DNA of 38,740 nucleotides from Bacillota bacterium (lineage in GTDB: Bacteria > Bacillota_I > Bacilli_A > Acholeplasmatales > Acholeplasmataceae), in assembly GCA_030830185.1 (NCBI GenBank), contig JAURNN010000007.1, positions 1-38,740 on the forward strand, written 5' to 3'. Numbering within the stretch: position 1 is the stretch's first letter; each line of letters starts with the position of its first letter. The notes beneath the pieces were generated by a model. That model had not been told where the DNA came from. It saw only the letters and a program-made list of their open reading frames with translations, and did not search any database. Below are positions 31,059 to 38,194 of this stretch, in pieces. The position numbers and the translations under genes were made by a program.

Positions 31059-32448
31059 TATCCCCCGCGTTGGTCAAATCGTAGAAGGTAATGTCATAAA
31101 AGTAGAAGAAAATACTCTATATGTCGATTTAAATGCGATGACCGAAGGTAAAATCCATTTAGATAATTATGCAAAACCAGCGCCACAAACGTTTATTGGT
31201 TTGATTGCTATTGGCGACACTGTAAAAGCACGCATTCAAAAAATAACGGATGAACCAGCCCAAATTTTACTTTCTAGATTACCACTTTTAGAAGAAGAGT
31301 CTTTTAAGAAACTAGAAGAAGCTGTGATAAACGAAACAGTTGTTTTAGCATCTGTTAAAAAAGTAGACGAAAAAGGATTATTACTTAATGTAGACGGCTT
31401 TGAAGCATTTCTTCCTTATAGCCATTTAGATTTTGATTTAGTAAAAAACAAAGAACAATTACGTGGTAAAAAATTAGAAGTTCAACTTCTAGAAGCAACA
31501 AAACGAGGACGTTTTCAAAAAATCATCGCGTCACGTAAAAAGATTTTTGAACAAGCACGTCAAGAAGCATATGATGCTCGTGTGAAAGCACGTGAAGATG
31601 AATTATTACAAATTAAAACAGGCGATGTCATAAAAGGGATTGTTGATAAGATTGAAGCTTATGCTGCAACCGTCAAATTCGGTCATGTTGCTGGATTATT
31701 GCGTATTTCACAAGTCAGTCATTATCGTATTGATAAACTTGATGATCTATTAACGATTGGTCAAGAAGTTGAAGTAAAAGTCATTAAAAAAGAAGGCAAT
31801 CGACTAGATTTATCAATGAAAGCACTTATGCCAACGCCTTATGAAGAATATGCAAAAGTTCATCATAAAGCAGAAACGGTTGAAGGTGTTGTTGTTCAAA
31901 AATTACCATTTGGTATCATTGTTGAACTTGCACGTGACATACGTGGTCTTCTTCATCAATCAGAATTTTCTTGGAATCCAAATGATAATTATGATGCTTA
32001 TGTTAAAATTGGTGAAACGATTCCAGTTGCGATTTTAAGTATCGATGTTAAAAAAGAAAAAATTGCACTTTCTAGACGTGTTTTATTAGATAACCCTTGG
32101 AAAGATGTCACCGTTAGAAGAGGTGATGTGATTCAAGTTCCAATAACAGGGATAGAACGTAATATGATACTTGTCAATGTTCAAGGTGCAGATGGCATCA
32201 TCAAACAAGATGAATTAAGCATCGATCGTGTTGCAAAAATTGATGAATTATTTGCAGTTGGAGATACAGTTGAAGCAATTGTCTTAGTCGCAGATAAAAG
32301 CACTTGGACAATGGAATTATCGATTAAACGCGTTAAAGAAAAAGAATTACGTGCAGATTTTGAGAAGTTTATGGAATTAGAAAAAGTCGATGAATCAGGT
32401 ACAAATCTTGGAGAACTTTTTGAAGATAAATTCAAAAAGAAAAAATAA
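31045..32448 (+). CDS. rpsA: S1-domain protein, ribosomal protein S1 homologue (YpfD-like)
   Basis: An RNA-binding protein of 467 residues that may help mRNA bind to ribosomes. The frame opens at a TTG (31024), but AAGGAA at 31031-31036 fits the ATG at 31045. I count five S1-like repeats: about 10-80 (GQIVEGNVIKVEENTLYVDL), 93-160 (VVLASVKKVDEKGLLLNVDG), 190-262 (GDVIKGIVDKIEAYAATVKF), 277-350 (VEGVVVQKLPFGIIVELARD) and 360-432 (GDVIQVPITGIERNMILVNV). Bacillus YpfD has four and E. coli S1 six, so five is an inference from the spacing; the first and fifth are weak. It sits in the same place as ypfD (cmk-ypfD-der). The der ATG overlaps its stop (TAATG). Confidence 0.88.
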   Translation: MQNINIPRVGQIVEGNVIKVEENTLYVDLNAMTEGKIHLDNYAKPAPQTFIGLIAIGDTVKARIQKITDEPAQILLSRLPLLEEESFKKLEEAVINETVVLASVKKVDEKGLLLNVDGFEAFLPYSHLDFDLVKNKEQLRGKKLEVQLLEATKRGRFQKIIASRKKIFEQARQEAYDARVKAREDELLQIKTGDVIKGIVDKIEAYAATVKFGHVAGLLRISQVSHYRIDKLDDLLTIGQEVEVKVIKKEGNRLDLSMKALMPTPYEEYAKVHHKAETVEGVVVQKLPFGIIVELARDIRGLLHQSEFSWNPNDNYDAYVKIGETIPVAILSIDVKKEKIALSRRVLLDNPWKDVTVRRGDVIQVPITGIERNMILVNVQGADGIIKQDELSIDRVAKIDELFAVGDTVEAIVLVADKSTWTMELSIKRVKEKELRADFEKFMELEKVDESGTNLGELFEDKFKKKK

Positions 32449-33764
32449 TGGGATTTAAAATAGCAATTGTTGGACGTCCAAACGTCGGCAAGTCAAGTTT
32501 ATTTAATCGTCTGATTGGTCAAAGACACGCGATTACAGATGATCAACCAGGCATCACGAGAGATCGATTGTATGGTCGAGCGGAATGGTTGAACCAACCA
32601 TTTGAAGTCATTGATACAGGGGGCATCGACTATGTTGATGCTCCTTTTTTAACTGAAATCAGAGTTCAAGCAGAAATTGCAATGGATGAAGCTGATGTCA
32701 TTTTATTTGTTGTAGATGGTGTTTCAGGCATACAAGATGCCGATGAAATGGTTGCTAAAATTTTAATGAAGCGCCAAAAAGAAGTGATCGTCATTGTTAA
32801 TAAAATTGATGATGCTTCTAAAATGCCAAGCATTTATGAATTTTATGCATTAGGACTTGGCGATCCGATTGGTATATCAACAATTCACGGTATTGGGATT
32901 GGTGATGTTTTAGATAAAATCATGTCAATGCATCAATTACCAGAAGAAAAATATGATGAAAATGCCATTCAGTTTGCGATTGTAGGAAGACCGAATGTTG
33001 GTAAATCATCTTTAATGAATGCTATTTTAAATCAAGAACGCGTGATTGCGTCTCCACTAAGTGGAACGACAAGAGATGCCATTGATACGACATTTAGACG
33101 AAATCAAAAAGAATATGTTGTCATTGACACTGCTGGTATTAAAAAACGCGGTAAGATATATGAAAGTTTTGATAAATATGCGCTCATAAGAGCACGTTCT
33201 GCATTAGAAAGAGCCGATGTTGCCCTGCTTGTGATTGATGGGCATGAAGGTGTGATTGAACAAGATTTACATGTTGGTGGACTGATTGAAGATTATTTTA
33301 AATCAGTTGTGATTGTTATTAATAAGTGGGATCTTATTGAGAAAGATGATAAAACCATGGCCAAAATGGAAAAATCAATTCGAGATAAATTCCAATTTTT
33401 CGGTTATGCACCCGTTGTATTTTTGTCAGCTAAAGATAAAACAAGACTCAATCCACTCTTTGATGCCATTGATTTAGCGTATGCCAATTACATTAAAGAA
33501 ATAAAGACATCTGTTTTAAATGAAGTCTTACATGAAGCAACATTAAAACATCCACCTGCAATATTTAATCATGGCCGTGCAAACTTTACATACATTACTC
33601 AGTCAGGCGTGAAACCACCAACATTTCAATTGTTTGTCAATCAACCTGACTATGTCCACTTTTCATATGAAAGATATTTACAAAATGCGTATCGAGAATC
33701 CATAGATTTTACCGGTACGCCGATAAAATTTATTCTTAGAAAGAAGGTTTCTGATGACATTTAG
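32448..33764 (+). CDS. der: GTPase Der (EngA), 50S ribosome assembly
   Basis: An essential GTPase that assembles the large ribosomal subunit. It has 438 residues. Two GTPase domains lie in tandem: G1 IVGRPNVGKSSLFNRL with DTGG and NKID, then G1 IVGRPNVGKSSLMNAIL with DTAGI and NKWD. The second switch region ASPLSGTTRDAIDT is typical. A KH-like domain at about 355-430 ends with GTPIKFILRKK, the standard Der ending. It has no Shine-Dalgarno of its own and is coupled to rpsA through TAATG. It overlaps gpsA by 11 bases. Confidence 0.97.
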   Translation: MGFKIAIVGRPNVGKSSLFNRLIGQRHAITDDQPGITRDRLYGRAEWLNQPFEVIDTGGIDYVDAPFLTEIRVQAEIAMDEADVILFVVDGVSGIQDADEMVAKILMKRQKEVIVIVNKIDDASKMPSIYEFYALGLGDPIGISTIHGIGIGDVLDKIMSMHQLPEEKYDENAIQFAIVGRPNVGKSSLMNAILNQERVIASPLSGTTRDAIDTTFRRNQKEYVVIDTAGIKKRGKIYESFDKYALIRARSALERADVALLVIDGHEGVIEQDLHVGGLIEDYFKSVVIVINKWDLIEKDDKTMAKMEKSIRDKFQFFGYAPVVFLSAKDKTRLNPLFDAIDLAYANYIKEIKTSVLNEVLHEATLKHPPAIFNHGRANFTYITQSGVKPPTFQLFVNQPDYVHFSYERYLQNAYRESIDFTGTPIKFILRKKVSDDI

Positions 33765-34743
33765 TTTCATTGGAGGTGGCGCATGGGGAGCCACACTTGC
33801 ACAAGTTCTTTTAGATAATGGCCATGACGTGATGATTTATGAAATCAATCCGTCACATCGTGCTTTATTAGAAAAACATCAACATCCATTTTTTAAAGTC
33901 ACATTACCATATGGAATCAAAGTAACAGATGATCTCACAAAAGCGCTTGACTTCTCAGAGTATATCATTTTAGCTGTTCCTACAAAGTTTTTTAAAAATT
34001 TAGTTCACGATATTAACAACGTATTAACAACGCCTAAGATCTTCATTAATGTATCGAAAGGATTTATTTTACCTGATTTAATGACGATGAGTCAATATAT
34101 GAACTTACACATGAAAGATAAAGTAAAGCATTATTTTAGTTTGACTGGACCTTCTCACGCTGAAGAAGTGATTGAAAGAAACTTAACATCACTTGTTTGT
34201 TCTGGAGATTCAGTTGAGAGTAGAAAAGAAATTGCACTCGCATTTAATAACCGATACATGAGACTTTATATGTCAGATGACTTAATTGGAAGTGAAGTTG
34301 CAGGTGCGAGTAAAAACGCAATTGCCGTGACTTCCGGTATCTTAACAGCTTTAGAATACGGTGAAAATGCAAGAGCTGCTCTATTAACTAAAGGTTTACA
34401 TGAAATGAAAGCAATTATTTTAGCTTTTGGTGGAAAAGAAGAAACAGCGACTGGACTGACCGGTATTGGTGATTTAATTGTGACTGGATTATCTATGCAT
34501 TCAAGAAATTTCAAGGCAGGTTTAAAGATTGGTCAAGGTATGGAACGTGAATCCATTGAAACGCATGAAAAGCAAACGATTGAAGGATTTTTAACGATTC
34601 AAGCGTTGTATGCGTTTGGAAAACAACATCAACTACACCTACCAATCATTGAAACAGCTTATGAAATTATCTTTAATAAGCGAAAAATCAGTGAAATTAT
34701 TGAAAAAATACTAGATCATCACGTAAAATTAGAACAAAATTAA
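33754..34743 (+). CDS. gpsA: Glycerol-3-phosphate dehydrogenase [NAD(P)+]
   Basis: Makes sn-glycerol-3-phosphate from dihydroxyacetone phosphate for membrane lipid synthesis, feeding PgsA and the acyltransferases. It has 329 residues. The Rossmann motif is FIGGGAWGATLAQVL (usual G-A-G-S-W-G-T), followed by ILAVPTKFF, NVSKGFILPD, SLTGPSHAEEV and the catalytic lysine in SEVAGASKNAIAVTSGI (about residue 187). The end AILAFGGKEETATGLTGIGDLIVTG is also standard. The start lies within der. Its position between der and hup is the same as in Bacillus. No terminator is seen before hup, but hup has a strong promoter. Confidence 0.96.
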   Translation: MTFSFIGGGAWGATLAQVLLDNGHDVMIYEINPSHRALLEKHQHPFFKVTLPYGIKVTDDLTKALDFSEYIILAVPTKFFKNLVHDINNVLTTPKIFINVSKGFILPDLMTMSQYMNLHMKDKVKHYFSLTGPSHAEEVIERNLTSLVCSGDSVESRKEIALAFNNRYMRLYMSDDLIGSEVAGASKNAIAVTSGILTALEYGENARAALLTKGLHEMKAIILAFGGKEETATGLTGIGDLIVTGLSMHSRNFKAGLKIGQGMERESIETHEKQTIEGFLTIQALYAFGKQHQLHLPIIETAYEIIFNKRKISEIIEKILDHHVKLEQN

Positions 34744-34761
34744 AAAAAAAAGGTTCTTATG

Positions 34762-34790
34762 TTGCATTCTTGCCTTAATGGTGCTACAAT
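34762..34790 (+). promoter_or_regulatory. hup promoter
   Basis: TTGCAT (34762-34767), a 17-base spacer and TACAAT (34785-34790), with TGC completing an extended -10. The leader is about 20 bases and contains GGGAGG, so this should be one of the strongest promoters in the window, as expected for HU. Confidence 0.8.
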
Positions 34791-34817
34791 AAAGGTAAAA
34801 TAAAGGGAGGAAATTCT

Positions 34818-35090
34818 ATGAACAAAACAGAACTCATTGCAGTTTTAGCAAACGAAGCTAAAGTAACACAAAAAGTTGCTGAAGAAGTTTTAAGAGCATT
34901 AACAAATGCTGTCTCTGAAACTTTACAAAGAGGCGAAAAAGTTGTTGTTACAGGTTTTGGTACTTTTGAAGTGAGACATCGTGTTGCACGTCAAGGTAAA
35001 AATCCTCGTACAGGTCAACCAATTACTGTACCTGCACAAAATACACCTGCTTTCAGAGCTGGTAAATTATTAAAAGCAGCAGTTAAATAA
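34818..35090 (+). CDS. hup: DNA-binding protein HU
   Basis: A small histone-like protein that bends and compacts DNA. Its 90 residues match the family: MNKTELIAVLANEAKVTQ opens the helical body, and the DNA-binding arm runs through VVTGFGTFEVRHRVARQGKNPRTGQPITVPA (about 45-72), ending with FRAGKLLKAAVK. Arm residues R-x-G-x-N-P-x-T-G-x-x-I are all present. It has its own promoter and terminator and so forms a single-gene unit. Confidence 0.98.
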   Translation: MNKTELIAVLANEAKVTQKVAEEVLRALTNAVSETLQRGEKVVVTGFGTFEVRHRVARQGKNPRTGQPITVPAQNTPAFRAGKLLKAAVK

Positions 35091-35100
35091 TTGATCAAGT

Positions 35101-35132
35101 AAAAAACACACAAGAAATTGTGTGTTTTTTTT
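35101..35132 (+). terminator. Terminator after hup
   Basis: CACACAA and TTGTGTG form a perfect stem with the GAAA tetraloop (a stable GNRA loop). It is flanked by A6 and followed by eight T residues. This is the strongest terminator in the window. Confidence 0.93.
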
Positions 35133-35153
35133 ATCTTTTTTTTTATTTTCATA

Positions 35154-35159
35154 TACAAT
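35154..35159 (+). promoter_or_regulatory. Promoter of the ankyrin gene, probably leaderless
   Basis: TACAAT ends 6 bases before the ATG at 35166, the same spacing as at holA and rluB. There is no Shine-Dalgarno in the intervening or upstream bases. Upstream is a long T-rich stretch left by the hup terminator; no -35 is clear. Confidence 0.55.
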
Positions 35160-35165
35160 AGAATT

Positions 35166-36113
35166 ATGCTTGAACCAATTTTACTTATTAATGATTTGAA
35201 TACATGTTCATTAGATACGATTAAATCGAGATATCGTGATGTACATGCTCAAGATGCAAGTGGTAAATCACTGCTTTTTTATGCAATCCAAACACATCGA
35301 GATGATGTTTTATCAGATTTTGTTTCTCGCGGTACGAGATTATCAGCACGCGATGATCAAGGAGAAACCATTATTTTTGAAGTCATACGCCGAGCACGAT
35401 TTGACTTATTAAAAAAATTAATTGCACTTCAAGTAGATATCAAACAAAGTAATGACTTAGGTCAAACACCGCTTCATATCGCTGCGATGAGTGGACATGT
35501 CGAAATGATTCAATTATTACGAGAAAATTATGCAACACATCAAGTTGATTTATTAGGAAAAAGTCCAATTCATGAAGCAGTTTTAAATGGGAAACTACTG
35601 GCTCTTAAATACTTGATAGAAGAAGATCAACAGTCCGTCTTTATTTTGACACATGACCGACTCAATTTATTACATTATGGTGTGATGACTTCTAATGTTG
35701 ATATGATTTCATATTTAATTGATTGTGATGTTGATATCAACGGACTTACAAGAGATTATGATACTCCACTTCATATTGCAGTAAGACATCAAAATACAGA
35801 TGCCATACAACAATTACTGAGTCATTTTGCATTTATGGATATCATGAATAAATACAAAGTGACACCAGAAGATGAAGCACACGATTTTCAAGACATAAAA
35901 AATCTCTTTACTGAGTATAAATTTATGCCTACTTACGAAAATCATCTCGCGAATTATCAAAAAATTTTAGCAGTACTCAATCGAGATAAAAAAAAATATT
36001 TAAAGCTTATATCACTGAAAGATCAAGATCCATTGGATCGATATCAAAAAAAAGCACATGATTATATCATGCACTATCAATTTCAATCGTTGTTTAAATT
36101 CGAAAGCTCGTAA
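35166..36113 (+). CDS. Ankyrin-repeat protein
   Basis: A protein of 315 residues made mostly of ankyrin repeats, which bind other proteins; no partner can be inferred. At least six repeats are visible, in the pattern of DASGKSLLFYAIQTHRDDVL, DDQGETIIFEVIRRARFDLL, NDLGQTPLHIAAMSGHVEMI, DLLGKSPIHEAVLNGKLLAL, THDRLNLLHYGVMTSNVDMI and TRDYDTPLHIAVRHQNTDAI. A charged helical C-terminus (about 240-315) follows. There is no signal peptide; the frame stays open upstream through a T-rich stretch (35118), but the promoter and terminator there exclude it. The end overlaps the convergent GH17 gene by 31 bases. Ankyrin proteins are rarer in free-living bacteria; nothing shows secretion. Confidence 0.85.
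   Translation: MLEPILLINDLNTCSLDTIKSRYRDVHAQDASGKSLLFYAIQTHRDDVLSDFVSRGTRLSARDDQGETIIFEVIRRARFDLLKKLIALQVDIKQSNDLGQTPLHIAAMSGHVEMIQLLRENYATHQVDLLGKSPIHEAVLNGKLLALKYLIEEDQQSVFILTHDRLNLLHYGVMTSNVDMISYLIDCDVDINGLTRDYDTPLHIAVRHQNTDAIQQLLSHFAFMDIMNKYKVTPEDEAHDFQDIKNLFTEYKFMPTYENHLANYQKILAVLNRDKKKYLKLISLKDQDPLDRYQKKAHDYIMHYQFQSLFKFESS
36046..36074 (-). terminator. Terminator of the GH17 gene, inside the ankyrin gene
   Basis: Read on the minus strand: GTGCATGAT and ATCATGTGC form a nine-pair stem (two G-T pairs) with a three-base loop, followed by eight T residues (A run at 36046-36053). It lies 9 bases after the GH17 stop and inside the ankyrin coding region. Confidence 0.7.
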
Positions 36114-37012
36114 AAGGGCTTTTCTTTTTGCCATTTTTTAGGTGTTCTATCTTCATTGAAAATACCCCAATGTTTTTCTTGTTCCTCGGTATTACTAGAA
36201 CCTTTCCATGTTTCATCATAAGCTTCAAATAAGTAAGCAAGCATATTCTCTTCTTTTAAATGTTGATACACAGCATCTAAATAGATGGCTTGGTTTTCTT
36301 CTGTTGCTTCACTAATAATCATTTGATGATTGGCTTGTGTTGCCCAACCAAATTCAGTAATAATGACAGGTTTATTAAAAAACGTTTCTTTAGCTTCTTT
36401 GATATCTTGTTTTGTTTTTTTAATCGCTTCATCTAAAGGAAGACTCTGCCACTGAGGATAAGAGTGAATACTAATAAAATCAACGACTTCACCAAGTTTT
36501 TTATTTTGTAACCAAAAATATTGACCTTCACAAAATGTGATCGGAACGTCTATGTTTTGACGTACATAATGAACATGATCAATTAACGCTTGTTCAGGCA
36601 TTAAATTGGGATGCCAATCTGAAGTGTTTTCATTGCCTACTGAAACTGCAAAAACAATGTCTTTATAGGTTGTAGCTAATTCAATCATCTCATCAAGTTG
36701 TTGATAATTTGTACGTTTGTTATGTTCAATTTCTTCTTTTGAGTAACGACCACCAAAATGACAATTAGGGTTATCTAACTCACCCTTTGGTTCAACGCCA
36801 AGCATGATTTTTAAATCAATATCATGATTGATAATGAGTTTACAAACTTGCTTAACATGAAAAGAAGTATCATACATACGAATGTGTTTCACAAATGTTT
36901 GTAAGTGTTTTAGATCTTCTAAAACGTCTTGATCAGTTGGATACATTTGTTTTCTTGGACTTTGACCTTCTCGATATCCCGAATAGCAAATTGCTGGTTG
37001 AAAGTGATACAT
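36083..37012 (-). CDS. Glycoside hydrolase family 17-like protein
   Basis: A likely beta-glucan-active glycosidase or glucanosyltransferase of the GH17 barrel type, 309 residues. Signs are the opening AICYSGYREGQSPRKQMYP, the acid/base glutamate in VSVGNENTSDW (E128), HSYPQW, the nucleophile in PVIITEFGWATQ (E220), and YLFEAYDETWKGSS with HWGIFNED. These fit bacterial GH17 members. There is no signal peptide or membrane segment, so it acts in the cytoplasm unless exported by an unusual route. AGGAGG precedes the ATG, 8 bases after the CPBP gene, and overlaps its stop (TAGGAGG), so the two form an operon. The substrate (beta-1,3-glucan or a related glucan) is inferred from the family. GH17 enzymes are unexpected in Mollicutes. 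Confidence 0.8.
   Translation of the reverse strand: MYHFQPAICYSGYREGQSPRKQMYPTDQDVLEDLKHLQTFVKHIRMYDTSFHVKQVCKLIINHDIDLKIMLGVEPKGELDNPNCHFGGRYSKEEIEHNKRTNYQQLDEMIELATTYKDIVFAVSVGNENTSDWHPNLMPEQALIDHVHYVRQNIDVPITFCEGQYFWLQNKKLGEVVDFISIHSYPQWQSLPLDEAIKKTKQDIKEAKETFFNKPVIITEFGWATQANHQMIISEATEENQAIYLDAVYQHLKEENMLAYLFEAYDETWKGSSNTEEQEKHWGIFNEDRTPKKWQKEKPFYELSNLNND
36103..36129 (+). terminator. Terminator of the ankyrin gene, inside the GH17 gene
   Basis: AAAGCTC and GGGCTTT form a seven-pair stem (one G-T pair) with the loop GTAAAA, then TCTTTTT. The ankyrin stop is in the loop. The hairpin lies inside the coding end of the opposing GH17 gene. Confidence 0.65.
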
Positions 37013-37020
37013 GTCGCCTC

Positions 37021-38112
37021 CTAAAAAATAAGTAATATCGATATAATTGAAATCAAATTTGTGAGCATATGTACAACGGTCACAACAAATAAATTTTTGT
37101 TTTGTTTTGTATAGATGTAACCAAATACAAATCCCATGACAACATAAGGGATGATATTGATGAGTAAATCAGTAAAAGTAGGTTCAGCTAAAACATGAAT
37201 GAGACCAAATGTTAAAGAAGAAACGATGACAGCAATTTTTTGATTGGAGATGATTCCAAAAAATGCTTTTCTGAAAATTAACTCTTCGACAATAGGACCT
37301 AAAATAACTGCAGAAACAATCATTAAGATCGCACCATTTCCTTGAAGAGATTCCATGATAATGGTTTGATTGACAGCCTCTACTTGCTCTCTACCAGTTA
37401 CTAAATAAACAAATTGCGATAAAACGTTCGCGAATATATTTCCAGCGAGTACATATAAATATCCTGAAATGATGAGTCCAACCCATTTAGCTTGATAAGA
37501 TTTAGCGTCTTGAATATCTTTTATTAAATATGGTCTTAATAAGAAAAACAAAACAGGAAATAATAATAGATAAACAATAAAATTAATGATACTATTTGTA
37601 AATGATGTAAAGGTAAGATAGTCATTGATTTGAATTGTTTCTATCACATCATATCCTAGTAATTCTTCAGGAATCAATGATTTCTGGGTTGCCACATCTA
37701 TCGTACTTAATTCTAAGGCAGAAACGATATAGGTAGGAAGTATATTAGGAACACCATCAACATCAATAAAGTCATCAAAGTCTTGATAGACAATCATAAA
37801 ATAAGAATCATTAAATGGGTATGTAGTATACTTAACAAAATCTGAAATAATGGCGTTAGGCAAAACAACAACCAAATTTTCATATTGATCAAATAAACGA
37901 TCTACCTCAACTTGAGGTGTAATGGTTTCTTTGAGTGAAGGGATTGACGTATCTCCTAATTGATCAAATAATATAAAAATAAAAGAAGCTATTATCAACA
38001 TCACAAAAAAATAATACCCTATTGATAAAATAAAGCGACTTTTATTGACAAGATTGGAATGATGTTCTTCATGTGTAGTTTTAAATAGTTCTGAAAAGTT
38101 TAGTTGACTCAT
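37021..38112 (-). CDS. CPBP-family intramembrane protease with large outer loop
   Basis: An integral membrane protease-like protein of 363 residues (Abi/CAAX-protease family). Glu-Glu-x3-Arg is in GPIVEELIFRKAFFG (E276, E277, R281), the second motif is LTFGLIHVLAEP (F302, H306), and the third is VVHMLTNL (H348, N352), so the active site looks complete. One membrane helix is at about 27-50. A hydrophilic region of about 120 residues (50-170), probably outside, is unusual for this family. Six or so further helices follow. Roles known for the family include protein processing and immunity to bacteriocins; none can be assigned here. AGGAG and an extended -10 promoter precede the start. It is co-transcribed with the GH17 gene. 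Confidence 0.85.
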   Translation of the reverse strand: MSQLNFSELFKTTHEEHHSNLVNKSRFILSIGYYFFVMLIIASFIFILFDQLGDTSIPSLKETITPQVEVDRLFDQYENLVVVLPNAIISDFVKYTTYPFNDSYFMIVYQDFDDFIDVDGVPNILPTYIVSALELSTIDVATQKSLIPEELLGYDVIETIQINDYLTFTSFTNSIINFIVYLLLFPVLFFLLRPYLIKDIQDAKSYQAKWVGLIISGYLYVLAGNIFANVLSQFVYLVTGREQVEAVNQTIIMESLQGNGAILMIVSAVILGPIVEELIFRKAFFGIISNQKIAVIVSSLTFGLIHVLAEPTFTDLLINIIPYVVMGFVFGYIYTKQNKNLFVVTVVHMLTNLISIISILLIF

Positions 38113-38129
38113 GGGTAACTCCTATCCAT

Positions 38130-38138
38130 ATTATAACA
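38130..38138 (-). promoter_or_regulatory. Promoter of the CPBP-GH17 operon (minus strand)
   Basis: On the minus strand TGTTATAAT is a perfect extended -10, about 17 bases before the ATG. A second TATAAT lies at 38146-38141, also with TG before it, and could be an alternative start. Neither has a good -35. Confidence 0.65.
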
Positions 38139-38159
38139 AAATTATACACATAATATAGT

Positions 38160-38187
38160 TTGACTCATGATTATGATAAAATATTGT
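38160..38187 (+). promoter_or_regulatory. Possible rdgB promoter, short leader
   Basis: TTGACT (38160-38165) is a near-perfect -35. TATTGT follows after 16 bases and ends 7 bases before the ATG. TGATAAAAT (38174-38182) is an alternative extended -10. Either way the leader would be very short, and no Shine-Dalgarno precedes the ATG. Confidence 0.45.
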
Positions 38188-38194
38188 TAGTCAT

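Noticed and set aside
35118..35165. Upstream extension of the ankyrin protein giving a Phe-rich start that looks like a signal peptide
   Set aside because: It is a translation of the hup terminator T run and the following promoter, so it is not a real signal peptide.
37021..38112. CPBP gene as part of a bacteriocin immunity system
   Set aside because: No precursor peptide, modification enzyme or exporter lies nearby, so there is no support beyond the family name.
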